Positions 14,987-22,707 of a stretch of 39,916 nt of DNA are shown here, piece by piece (the stretch's first letter is position 1; every line of letters begins with the position of its first letter). The DNA is from a virus. The position numbers and the translations under genes were made by a program. The DNA is taken from IMG/VR virus record IMGVR_UViG_3300005589_000752, positions 1 to 39,916 of that record, one strand, 5' to 3'. The notes beneath the pieces are model-generated. The model did no database searches. It worked only from the letters and a program-made list of their open reading frames with translations, and was not told the DNA's origin.

Positions 14987-15010
14987 ACCTGAGAGGACGT
15001 CTACACAGAG
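14987..15010 (+). promoter_or_regulatory. Candidate phage promoter ahead of the morphogenesis block
   Basis: This 24-base sequence (starting ACCTGAGAGGACG, ending TACACAGAG) is repeated exactly at 33509-33532, and its 13-base centre occurs at 2739-2751. All three copies are intergenic, point the same way, and sit where a T7-like phage needs promoters. It is the best evidence for this polymerase's recognition sequence. Confidence 0.75.
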
Positions 15011-15080
15011 AACCATGAACTAACATTATGTAGGATTCCTATGTCAGTCCGTGGTTCCATCACAAAGGATACAGAACCCA

Positions 15081-15290
15081 ATGAAACAACTACCTACAAC
15101 CATCAAAGGTTTACTTGATGAACTTGATACCGACTATCCCCATAAATGTCCCAAACCGGATGATACTGAACGGGAGATATGGATGAAGGTCGGTGCGAGA
15201 CAGCTTGTTGATAACCTTCTGAGGAGGGCATCGGGTAAAACCAATGATCTAAACCAGAAAGGAAACTATTACCATGTGCATCTTCGGTAG
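15081..15290 (+). CDS. Small hypothetical protein upstream of portal
   Basis: A 69-aa protein (MKQLPTTIKGLLDELDTDYP) with a predicted helix LLDELDTDYP and a second amphipathic helix EIWMKVGARQLVDNLLRRA. An in-frame GTG at 15051 would add 10 residues; neither start has a convincing ribosome site. A 25-codon frame at 15041-15118, with AGGA before its ATG, overlaps out of frame and could be a coupled leader. It overlaps the next gene by 17 bp. The position resembles T7 genes 6.5-7.3. Unknown function. Confidence 0.65.
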   Translation: MKQLPTTIKGLLDELDTDYPHKCPKPDDTEREIWMKVGARQLVDNLLRRASGKTNDLNQKGNYYHVHLR

Positions 15291-15504
15291 CGCAAAACCC
15301 ACCCCCATACCCTATGTGCCCCCTGAAGAACCATCCAAGATTAGGATCGGTGAGAACAAAGAGGATACAGAGATTGAAACAAATGCGTCCATGAAGCGTA
15401 AAGCCAAAGGATATAATAACCCCAAGTCCACAGGGACACAGAAGTTCCAGATCCCCAGGATCGGTGCCGGGGTAACAGATAAGGATAGTGGACTGGGTGT
15501 CTAA
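15274..15504 (+). CDS. Small proline-rich virion-associated candidate
   Basis: A 76-aa protein with a proline-rich start (MCIFGSAKPTPIPYVPPEEP), an acidic middle and a basic, glycine-ending tail (IPRIGAGVTDKDSGLGV). AAAGGAAA precedes the ATG. Immediately before the portal gene, T7 has gp7.3, a small disordered virion/tail assembly protein of similar character, but no sequence identity is claimed. It overlaps the portal start by 17 bp. Confidence 0.65.
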   Translation: MCIFGSAKPTPIPYVPPEEPSKIRIGENKEDTEIETNASMKRKAKGYNNPKSTGTQKFQIPRIGAGVTDKDSGLGV

Positions 15505-17065
15505 TGACATCACCCCTGAATTCCAAACCAAGGACTTGAAGGGTCGATTCCACGAACGTGATAGCCGCAGAAAAGGTATCGTAGATCTTGCCAGGGCATG
15601 TAGCGCATTGACAATCCCCACGTTGATGCCACCTGAAGGTCACAATGTAAACGATGCTCTCCCGACTCCCTACCAGGGACTGGGTGCCCGTGCGGTTCAG
15701 AACCTTGCATCAAAATTATTGTTAACACTCCTGCCTCCCAATAGTCCGTTCTTTAAGTTTGGTCTCGATACCATGATGCTTGAAGAGATGAAGGAACAGT
15801 TGGGTGAGGAAGGCATTGAAACCCAGGTCAACAGCAAACTCCGTAAACTTGAAGAGATCATCGCAAAGTACATTGAAGAATCAGCCTTGAGGGTCGTGAT
15901 CTTTCGTGCCTTGAAGTATCTCATCGTTACTGGAAATGCTCTGTTGGATCTCAGTGATGAGCGTGGTCGTGTCTATCGGATGGACCATTACATTCTGAGG
16001 CGAGACAGCCTGGGTCAGCCCGTGGAGATAATCTACCGGGAAGTCATAGATATAACCGAAGTACCAGAAGAGATGGTCGGATCAGTAAGTGCCAACACTC
16101 AGACTACCAATGGAAAGGAAGGTCTTGAGATGTACACTGGGATGATCTGGAATGGCCTTATCTGGGAGTTTAGCCAGGAGATCAATGGAGTAGAGGTGCC
16201 CGGTTCAAGAGCGACCTATCCCAAGGGCAAGCTCCCGTATATTCCCCTGGCCTGGAACCGTAATGATGGTGATGACTGGGGTACTGGCCATGTTCAGGAT
16301 AACATCGGAGACTTCAACTCCTATGAGGGTCTTCGTAAAGCTATCACTGAGGGTGCCCTTGCCGCCGCCAGATTGGTCTTTATGGTAGATCCAAACGGCA
16401 TGACAGATGTTGGTGAACTACAGAGAACACGTAACGGTGGATTCTGTGCTGGACGCAGAGAGGATATCGAAGCGATCCAGGTAGACAAGGGTGCTGACTT
16501 TAGGGTTGCACAGGAGGAGGCACGTAAGATCGAGGAGCAAATCGGTCACGGCTTCCTGATGATGCAGTCCATTCAACGCGCTGGAGAGAGGGTCACAGCC
16601 GAAGAGATTCGGATCATGGCTCAGGAACTTGAGGATACACTGGGAGGAATCTATAGTGTCCTTGCTCTTGAACTCCAGCTCCCCACCGTCAACATCTTGA
16701 TGGCTCAATTAACCCGTCGAAAGAAACTCCCTCATTTACCGAAGGGTCTCAGCCCCACGATTACCACTGGGTTTGAAGCACTGGGCCGTGGACATGACCT
16801 TCGTAAACTGGAAACCTTTATACAATACTTAAGTCCTCTTGGACCTGAAGTTATCAAAGAACGTATCAACGTGGGTGACTATGCAACACGTCTGGGTACT
16901 GGTCTTGGTCTTAGCACCGATGGTCTTGTCTACACTGAAGATCAGGTTGCCACTAATAAGAGCCAGGAGATGATGATGATGATGGCACAGCAAGGTATGG
17001 GAGCCGCAGTTGGACCCATGGCTAATGCCGCCGCTGGTGCAATGGTGGGACAACCGGAAGGATAA
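15488..17065 (+). CDS. Portal / head-tail connector (T7 gp8-like)
   Basis: A 525-aa protein matching T7 gp8 (536 aa) along its length: TPYQGLGARAVQNLASKLLL, the ERVTAEEIRIMAQELEDTLG block, GGIYSVLALELQLP and PTITTGFEALGRGHDLRKLE. It forms the dodecameric ring through which DNA is packaged and ejected. The start is GTG; codon 1 at 15488 and codon 4 at 15497 are both GTG, and the AAGGA at 15481-15485 is better spaced for the second. The C-terminus is methionine/alanine-rich as in T7. Confidence 0.96.
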   Translation: MDWVSNDITPEFQTKDLKGRFHERDSRRKGIVDLARACSALTIPTLMPPEGHNVNDALPTPYQGLGARAVQNLASKLLLTLLPPNSPFFKFGLDTMMLEEMKEQLGEEGIETQVNSKLRKLEEIIAKYIEESALRVVIFRALKYLIVTGNALLDLSDERGRVYRMDHYILRRDSLGQPVEIIYREVIDITEVPEEMVGSVSANTQTTNGKEGLEMYTGMIWNGLIWEFSQEINGVEVPGSRATYPKGKLPYIPLAWNRNDGDDWGTGHVQDNIGDFNSYEGLRKAITEGALAAARLVFMVDPNGMTDVGELQRTRNGGFCAGRREDIEAIQVDKGADFRVAQEEARKIEEQIGHGFLMMQSIQRAGERVTAEEIRIMAQELEDTLGGIYSVLALELQLPTVNILMAQLTRRKKLPHLPKGLSPTITTGFEALGRGHDLRKLETFIQYLSPLGPEVIKERINVGDYATRLGTGLGLSTDGLVYTEDQVATNKSQEMMMMMAQQGMGAAVGPMANAAAGAMVGQPEG

Positions 17066-17068
17066 TAC

Positions 17069-17953
17069 ATGCAATCTGAAGAAATCGTAGTAGCGGACCA
17101 GCCCGACCTTACACGTAACGATACTGACACTGGCTCAGGACTCCAGGACGAACAGGAAACATTTGAACCTGGAACCCCTGAGTACCTGGGACACATGGCT
17201 AAACGTGGAGGTGCTTCCGTAGAGGAGGTCTCCATGATCGTTAACGCAAGGAAAGCTGAACTGGGGATTACAGATGAGAACGACAATAGCGGTGCTCCTG
17301 CTGAAGATAGTTCTGGATCTACCCAGGGCGATACCAATGATAACGGTGAAACTGATGAGTCTACAGATGAAGGTGACAAGTCTGGTGATGAATCCGATGA
17401 TAATGACGCTGATGATAGCGAACAGTCCACTCCTACCTTAGCGGTAATGCAACAGGAGGTGATGGACAACGGAGGTAAGCTCACAGATTCAACCCTTGAT
17501 AAACTGGAAGCGGCTGGTTTCAAACGTAGCGATATCGAATCGTATGTTGCAGACCAGTATAAGACTGCCCAGGATCTTGCTGTAAAATCCGAAGCTGAAA
17601 TGTACGCTGGCATCGGGGGTAAGGAAGCCTACATCGATATGGTGAATTGGGCTGGTACAAACATGACTGCCAATGAAGCGACGAACTTCAACAAGGCTCT
17701 TGATTCGGGTGACATGAGCGTAATGAAAGACGCAATGTCCGGCCTTAAGAGTAGGTATGACGCCGCCAATGGCACTCAACCCAAGACTAAACTGCGTGGC
17801 AATAACCCTGGTTCCAGTGCATCTGCGGATGTCTACAGGTCTCAGGCACAACTGTCTGCGGATATGTCTAACCCTAAGTACAAGAAAGACCCTGCGTTTC
17901 GCCAGATGGTTTTTACCAAACTGGGACGCTCCCCTCAATTCAGAATGGGTTAA
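17069..17953 (+). CDS. Capsid assembly scaffolding protein (T7 gp9-like)
   Basis: A 294-aa highly acidic, low-complexity protein (EDNDNSG, GDKSGDESDDNDADDSEQ around residues 70-115) with a helical, more basic C-terminal third, the usual build of podovirus scaffolding proteins that shape the procapsid and then leave. AAGGATAATAC precedes the ATG. Location between portal and major capsid genes matches T7 gene 9. Identification rests on composition and position. Confidence 0.88.
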   Translation: MQSEEIVVADQPDLTRNDTDTGSGLQDEQETFEPGTPEYLGHMAKRGGASVEEVSMIVNARKAELGITDENDNSGAPAEDSSGSTQGDTNDNGETDESTDEGDKSGDESDDNDADDSEQSTPTLAVMQQEVMDNGGKLTDSTLDKLEAAGFKRSDIESYVADQYKTAQDLAVKSEAEMYAGIGGKEAYIDMVNWAGTNMTANEATNFNKALDSGDMSVMKDAMSGLKSRYDAANGTQPKTKLRGNNPGSSASADVYRSQAQLSADMSNPKYKKDPAFRQMVFTKLGRSPQFRMG

Positions 17954-17986
17954 TCGTGAGTTCCTTCGGGCATTTACCGAGGTTAT

Positions 17987-18017
17987 GACCTGAAGTCTAC
18001 CAAACGACATAACACTT
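17987..18017 (+). promoter_or_regulatory. Candidate phage promoter for the major capsid gene
   Basis: ACCTGAAGTCTACCAAACG, followed by ACATAACACTT, lies about 50-75 bases upstream of the capsid ATG, the place of T7 phi10. The same layout recurs at 35184-35212 (ACCTTTAATCTACCAGACG, then ACATTACACTT). Its centre is also repeated as an exact 17-mer at 26716-26732. It shares the TCTAC core with the 14987/33509 sites but diverges around it. Confidence 0.65.
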
Positions 18018-18063
18018 CTGTACATCAATCAATCACAATTAAATACAACTGGAGAAATATAAC

Positions 18064-19041
18064 ATGACTGCTTCTAACGCTACTCTTGGTGGTGCTGACA
18101 ACCTCGCTACTGGTGATATCACTAAAGACCGTGCCCTTTACCTGAAACTCTACGCTGGCGAAGTGATTACCTCTTTTGAGAAACACACCGTTATGCTCGA
18201 CAAACACACCGTCCGTACCATTACCGCTGGTAAATCTGCCCAGGTTCCTGTGATCGGTCGGATTCCCGAAGCTGAGTACCATACTCCCGGTCAGGAAATT
18301 CTTGGTCAGGAAGTGCCCCACTCTGAGGTCGTTATCCCTGTGGATAAACTCTTGATCTCCCACATCTTCATTGATGATCTTGATGATGCAATGCGTCACT
18401 TTGAAGTCCGTGGTAAATACGCCGACATGCAGGGTCAAAAACTGGCTCAGACCTTCGATAAGAACGTCATGCAGAACGGTATCCTGGGTGCTCGTGCTGT
18501 TGCCAATATCACTGGTGAAGACGGTGGGCTGGTTCTTACTGATGCCAACCTTGGGAATGCTGACGATGACCTGTACCTGAAAGCATGGTTGACGGCCTTC
18601 CGTGCTGCCAAGACCAACTTCGACAATAAGTTTGTCGTTGGGAAACGGTACGCTCTGATCAAACCTGAAGATTACAACAGACTGGCTACCTTGGTTGGTT
18701 CCAATGGTTTCTCTCTGATGAACCGGGATCATGGTGTTACACAGGGCGATCTGTCCCAGGCGGCTCTGCCTCCCATTGCTGGATTTGAAGTTATCTCCAG
18801 TGCGATGCTTCCGACTACTGATGCTTCCGCTCAGGCGTTCCATGCAGTTAATGCCTCTACTACCAAATGTCTCTGCTTCACCGAGGATCTGGTCGGTACT
18901 GTCAAACTGATGGATATCTCTTTGCAGTCTCAGTGGGATATCAGACGGCAGGGTACTCTCATGGTTGCACGTTATGCCATGGGGCACAAAGGTCTCAGAC
19001 CTGAATGCGGATGTGAGTTCCGTACTGCCAATCCTGTATAA
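18064..19041 (+). CDS. Major capsid protein (T7 gp10-like)
   Basis: A 325-aa major capsid protein of the T7/HK97-fold family (T7 gp10A is 344 aa), the building block of the icosahedral shell. Typical blocks are LKLYAGEVITSFEKHTV near the start, SAQVPVIGRI, DKLLISHIFIDDLDDAM, and the C-terminal RYAMGHKGLRPECG. GGAG is spaced 8-9 bases before the ATG. Codon use is biased toward highly expressed codons (many CTG, GGT, AAA), as expected for the most abundant virion protein. A strong terminator follows; no sign of a frameshifted 10B-like extension was seen. Confidence 0.97.
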   Translation: MTASNATLGGADNLATGDITKDRALYLKLYAGEVITSFEKHTVMLDKHTVRTITAGKSAQVPVIGRIPEAEYHTPGQEILGQEVPHSEVVIPVDKLLISHIFIDDLDDAMRHFEVRGKYADMQGQKLAQTFDKNVMQNGILGARAVANITGEDGGLVLTDANLGNADDDLYLKAWLTAFRAAKTNFDNKFVVGKRYALIKPEDYNRLATLVGSNGFSLMNRDHGVTQGDLSQAALPPIAGFEVISSAMLPTTDASAQAFHAVNASTTKCLCFTEDLVGTVKLMDISLQSQWDIRRQGTLMVARYAMGHKGLRPECGCEFRTANPV

Positions 19042-19052
19042 CCAATAACCTT

Positions 19053-19095
19053 AAGGGAGATCATTCTGTTAACTCAGCGTGGTCTCCCTTTTTTT
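19053..19095 (+). terminator. Terminator after the capsid gene (T-phi-like)
   Basis: AAGGGAGATCA at 19053-19063 pairs with TGGTCTCCCTT at 19080-19090 (11 pairs, one G-T) around a 16-nt loop, followed by a run of seven T. This is the position of T7 T-phi, which limits late transcription after gene 10. Confidence 0.93.
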
Positions 19096-19107
19096 CGAGG
19101 AGACTCT

Positions 19108-19689
19108 ATGGATAACACTATCCTGGTCCCCATGGATGAACTTGATGCCGTGAACATTGCGTTGGATATGATAGGCGAGGAACCAGTTAATAACCTTGTG
19201 TTTACCGGGGTGACTGATGCCTCGACTGCCTATCGTTCCTTGATCAATGTCTGTCGTGAAGTTCAGGAACCGGGGCTAACCTTTAATAAAGAATATGATT
19301 ACCCACTGATGCCAAATCCTGAAGGGTTTATCATGCTACCTGAGAACACTTTGTTTGTAGATCCAATGGATAGTCGGCGGCTGATCCAGAGAGGTCAACG
19401 TCTTTATGATGCTACAAACCACACCTATACCTTTGATAAGAAAGTCCTGGTAGAGATTATCCTGTTCCTACCCTTTGAAGAACTACCCAGTTATGCAAGG
19501 TCATACATTGCGATCAGAGCAGGGCGGCGATTCCAGCGTGGCATCCTTGGGTCCGGTGACCTGGACGGTATCACATCCCCCGATGAAACCCAGGCGAGGA
19601 TGACCTTCCGTTCCCGTGAGATCAGTGCCGGGGATCACAATTACCTGGATGCTATGGGACCAGCGAAAGCGCTGCGGAGGAGGCCATGA
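19108..19689 (+). CDS. Tail tubular protein A (T7 gp11-like)
   Basis: A 193-aa protein matching the T7 gp11 family (196 aa), the adaptor ring between portal and tail nozzle. It starts with the family's DAVNIALDMIGEEPVN block and contains the RSYIAIRAGRRFQ and ETQARMTFRSREI segments. GAGGAG is well placed before the ATG. It overlaps gp12 by 4 bp (ATGA). Confidence 0.95.
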   Translation: MDNTILVPMDELDAVNIALDMIGEEPVNNLVFTGVTDASTAYRSLINVCREVQEPGLTFNKEYDYPLMPNPEGFIMLPENTLFVDPMDSRRLIQRGQRLYDATNHTYTFDKKVLVEIILFLPFEELPSYARSYIAIRAGRRFQRGILGSGDLDGITSPDETQARMTFRSREISAGDHNYLDAMGPAKALRRRP

Positions 19690-21749
19690 GTAAGCTGGTG
19701 AGTAAAACCCTAAGTGGTTTATACAATGGCGTGAGCCAACAGGCTGAAACCCTTCGTCTTGAATCCCAGATGGCAGAACAGGTCAACATGGAGGGGACTC
19801 TTATTGATGGTCTCTTCAAACGTCCTGGCTCAAAGCTGACCTCCGTGATCGGGGCATGGACAAAAGACAAGGGGGTTTACTTTGGGCATATTAATAGAGA
19901 TGCCGCTGAGCAGTACGTCTATGCGATCACCAATGCCGAGATCAGGATATGGGATATGGAAGGTAACCCACAGGCTGTAGACTATGGGGTCGTTAACTTT
20001 GATGATTACACCTATGTGCCTGATGACAGTGTGAAGACTCGATACCTTGCAGGCACCTGTCCTAAACTCGACTTTGACACAATGACCATTGCCGACTGGA
20101 CCTATCTGGTTAATCGGAACATCGAATGTAGGATGCGTACCGATGTGGCGTCTGGTACTGTTACTAAGACTTATCAGAGCTTCAGTGACCTCTTTGGCGA
20201 CAAGGAGTTGGTTAAGACTGTGGACATGATAGTCAAGATCGAGGGAGATCCTGAGAATAGTAATGATGAATACTACCTGACATACACAGGTGATGATGTA
20301 TTCGTGGAGTGCCCTGCCCCTGGTGTCCTCCTGAAGATGGACGAAAGGTTCATGCCCCACGGTCTATTAAAGCTGAATGATCGTTTTGTTCTGACTCCCC
20401 TGGTCTGGGGTGAACGTGAGGTCGGTGATGACAAGACGAATCCGATCCCCTCATTCATTGGCACCAAGATTAAACATGTGTTCTTCTTCAGAAATCGTCT
20501 TGGGTTCCTGACCGCTCAGAACTTTATCATGGGCAGACCCAGCGATTACATGGAGTTCTTCAGCACAACTGCAATGGAAGTGTTACCTACCGATCCTATC
20601 GACGTGAATATAAATAGTAAGGTGGTGACCAATCTGCATAAGTCAGAAGTGTTCGGTAGGTCTCTGCTGCTCTTTAGCGATCAACAGCAGTGGACTGTCC
20701 ATAGTGGTGAGGCGCTTTTTGGTCCTGATACAATCAAGATCGATCCCAGTACAGCATACGAGACTGATGTAGCCAGTGGTACGACTAACATGGGGGCCTT
20801 TGCATACTTCTGTAGTTCCAAAGGGAAGTTCACAGACATCATGGAGTACAAGGTCCAGGCCGACACACTCATTGATGATGCTGAAAGTACGACTGCCCAT
20901 GTCCCTAAGTTTATACCCACGGGGCTGATCACAATGCAGTCCAGTCCTGCTGAGGGTCTCATTGCAGTTCATACCAGCGCTATGCCTAACAGTCTTTATA
21001 TCTACCGGATGAAGGATGTCGATCAACAGAGGGTCCAGTCAAGCTGGTCACGTTGGGATTTTCGTGGTGCCATCGAAGGGTTCACTACTCTGAAGGGCAA
21101 GATGACCCTGATGATGAGCTATGAAAACTTTGTGGTCCTTGAGGTTATTAACCTGGAGTTCATTGATACCGAGGGTCTGACCTACACCATGTGCATGGAC
21201 AGCCTTCAGACGAAGAGATCCTATGCCTACGATGCAGATGCCAAGACTGCCAAGATCTTTATGGATACTGTCTTCTATGATGCCATCGTTGTTCGTAAAT
21301 CAAATGGTAGACAACTCAGCCGTACACATTGGGTGGGTAATGATATCATTCTTGAGGGCGTGAACGGAGTCGAGGACTATTACGTGGGTGTGCCTGTCAC
21401 AGGGTATGTCACCTTGAGTCCCTGGTATCTGAAGAATACACGGCAGACTACAATCCTCGAAGGTCGCTTGCAGATCAGAAACATTGCGGTTCAGTACAAG
21501 AACAGCGGTTCCTTTGACATTGAGATCACCAACAAAGGGCGTGAGCCGCGTCTGGTTGAATGGACGAACAACATCATTGGTCAGGTGCGTATCGGTGAGC
21601 AGAGGATGCAGTCAGGGAAATTTAAGACCGGGGTTCGTGGACAGAATATCAACACGAAGATTCGGATAATCAGTAACAGTTACCTCCCGATCCAGATCAC
21701 AGCGGTCGGATACGAGGGGGCATTTACACAGAGGGCAAGTATACTTTAA
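19686..21749 (+). CDS. Tail tubular protein B / nozzle (T7 gp12-like)
   Basis: A 687-aa nozzle protein, shorter than T7 gp12 (794 aa). The N-terminal block LSGLYNGVSQQAETLRL is diagnostic of the family, and the central HVFFFRNRLGFLTAQNFIMG is conserved in podoviral nozzles. The protein forms the hexameric tail tube to which fibres attach. The difference in length is probably in peripheral domains. It overlaps gp11 by ATGA and gp13 by one base. Confidence 0.95.
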   Translation: MSKLVSKTLSGLYNGVSQQAETLRLESQMAEQVNMEGTLIDGLFKRPGSKLTSVIGAWTKDKGVYFGHINRDAAEQYVYAITNAEIRIWDMEGNPQAVDYGVVNFDDYTYVPDDSVKTRYLAGTCPKLDFDTMTIADWTYLVNRNIECRMRTDVASGTVTKTYQSFSDLFGDKELVKTVDMIVKIEGDPENSNDEYYLTYTGDDVFVECPAPGVLLKMDERFMPHGLLKLNDRFVLTPLVWGEREVGDDKTNPIPSFIGTKIKHVFFFRNRLGFLTAQNFIMGRPSDYMEFFSTTAMEVLPTDPIDVNINSKVVTNLHKSEVFGRSLLLFSDQQQWTVHSGEALFGPDTIKIDPSTAYETDVASGTTNMGAFAYFCSSKGKFTDIMEYKVQADTLIDDAESTTAHVPKFIPTGLITMQSSPAEGLIAVHTSAMPNSLYIYRMKDVDQQRVQSSWSRWDFRGAIEGFTTLKGKMTLMMSYENFVVLEVINLEFIDTEGLTYTMCMDSLQTKRSYAYDADAKTAKIFMDTVFYDAIVVRKSNGRQLSRTHWVGNDIILEGVNGVEDYYVGVPVTGYVTLSPWYLKNTRQTTILEGRLQIRNIAVQYKNSGSFDIEITNKGREPRLVEWTNNIIGQVRIGEQRMQSGKFKTGVRGQNINTKIRIISNSYLPIQITAVGYEGAFTQRASIL

Positions 21750-22213
21750 TGACAACAATCGAAACAAGACCGATGGTCCCTGCGGATGCCGAGGAGATCA
21801 TGAGACTCAAGCTGAGGAAATCAGACGAGCGTGAACTCCTTGCCGCTATGCCAGGGCTACCATTGCGTGAGGTTCTTCGCCTATGTACACAGGCTCCCAA
21901 CACCATGGTCACACTATTTAATGGTGAGATCTTTGGGTTGTATGGGAGTCTCCCCGACCCTATGAAACCTGGAATGGGAATCATCTGGTCCTTCGGCACG
22001 GACGAAGCGTACGCACAAATGGAAACCCTTAATCGTTTGGCTAAATGTATGGTTAAGGAATGGCTCGACATCTATCCCGTAGGTGTTGGTAACTACATGA
22101 GTATGGACAATACAGTATGTATCAAGTGGATCAAGGGCCTTGGGTTTGCATTTGAGGGTCCGGAGATTGATATGAGTGGCTCCATGTTCCGATATTTTGC
22201 GAGGTATAACTAA
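21749..22213 (+). CDS. Internal virion protein A (T7 gp13-like, acetyltransferase-like fold)
   Basis: A 154-aa protein of the gp13 family (T7 gp13 is 138 aa), needed for correct incorporation of internal proteins. The start IETRPMVPADAEEIMRLKLR and the IIWSFGTDEA and WLDIYPVGVGNYMS blocks recall the GNAT-like fold of this family. The gene starts at the last base of gp12 and ends at the first base of gp14, giving the T7 order 12-13-14. Confidence 0.85.
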   Translation: MTTIETRPMVPADAEEIMRLKLRKSDERELLAAMPGLPLREVLRLCTQAPNTMVTLFNGEIFGLYGSLPDPMKPGMGIIWSFGTDEAYAQMETLNRLAKCMVKEWLDIYPVGVGNYMSMDNTVCIKWIKGLGFAFEGPEIDMSGSMFRYFARYN

Positions 22214-22707
22214 TGTGTCATCCCGCAGCAATGGCAGTAGCAATGGTAGCCCAGGCCGGTATGCAGATGATAGAGAGTGCTCAACTTGCTGGTGATATGC
22301 GCGCCGATGCTGCCGCAGAACTTAAACTGAAGAATGAAGCGACCTTTAATCAGCAGCTTGAGAACAACCAAGCGGCAGCACTCGACAATCTCAATGCCCA
22401 ACGCGAGACCATGCGTAGACTCGCTACGTCAACGGCTGGTGCAGGAGAGGCTGGTGTCGGTGGCAATAGTGTCTTGAGAGAATTCGCTACGGTTGAACTC
22501 CAGGGTGCATACGATGAAGGCATCATTGAATCCAATAAGGTTAGCGCAAACAGAGCAGCCGAACTGAGTGCTCAAGCTGACACGGCAAGATATAGCAGTC
22601 AGATGAGAAACGCCAAGAGGACTGAGGGATCAGTCGGGGCTAACATGGTGGGTCTGGGGGCTGCTGGACTTCAAGGATATGTAGCAGGAGGAGGCAAACT
22701 TGGGTAA
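22213..22707 (+). CDS. Internal virion protein B (T7 gp14-like)
   Basis: A 164-aa protein resembling T7 gp14 (196 aa), an ejection protein that enters the host envelope with gp15 and gp16. The N-terminus MCHPAAMAVAMVAQAGMQM mirrors T7's MCWAAAIPIAIS start, and the rest is a long alanine/glutamine-rich helix ending in a glycine-rich tail. It overlaps gp15 by 8 bp. Confidence 0.88.
   Translation: MCHPAAMAVAMVAQAGMQMIESAQLAGDMRADAAAELKLKNEATFNQQLENNQAAALDNLNAQRETMRRLATSTAGAGEAGVGGNSVLREFATVELQGAYDEGIIESNKVSANRAAELSAQADTARYSSQMRNAKRTEGSVGANMVGLGAAGLQGYVAGGGKLG

Noticed and set aside
18025-18987. 320-codon minus-strand frame opposite the capsid gene.
   Set aside because: It is antisense to a clearly identified major capsid gene whose codon bias explains the open frame; no start signal or domain.
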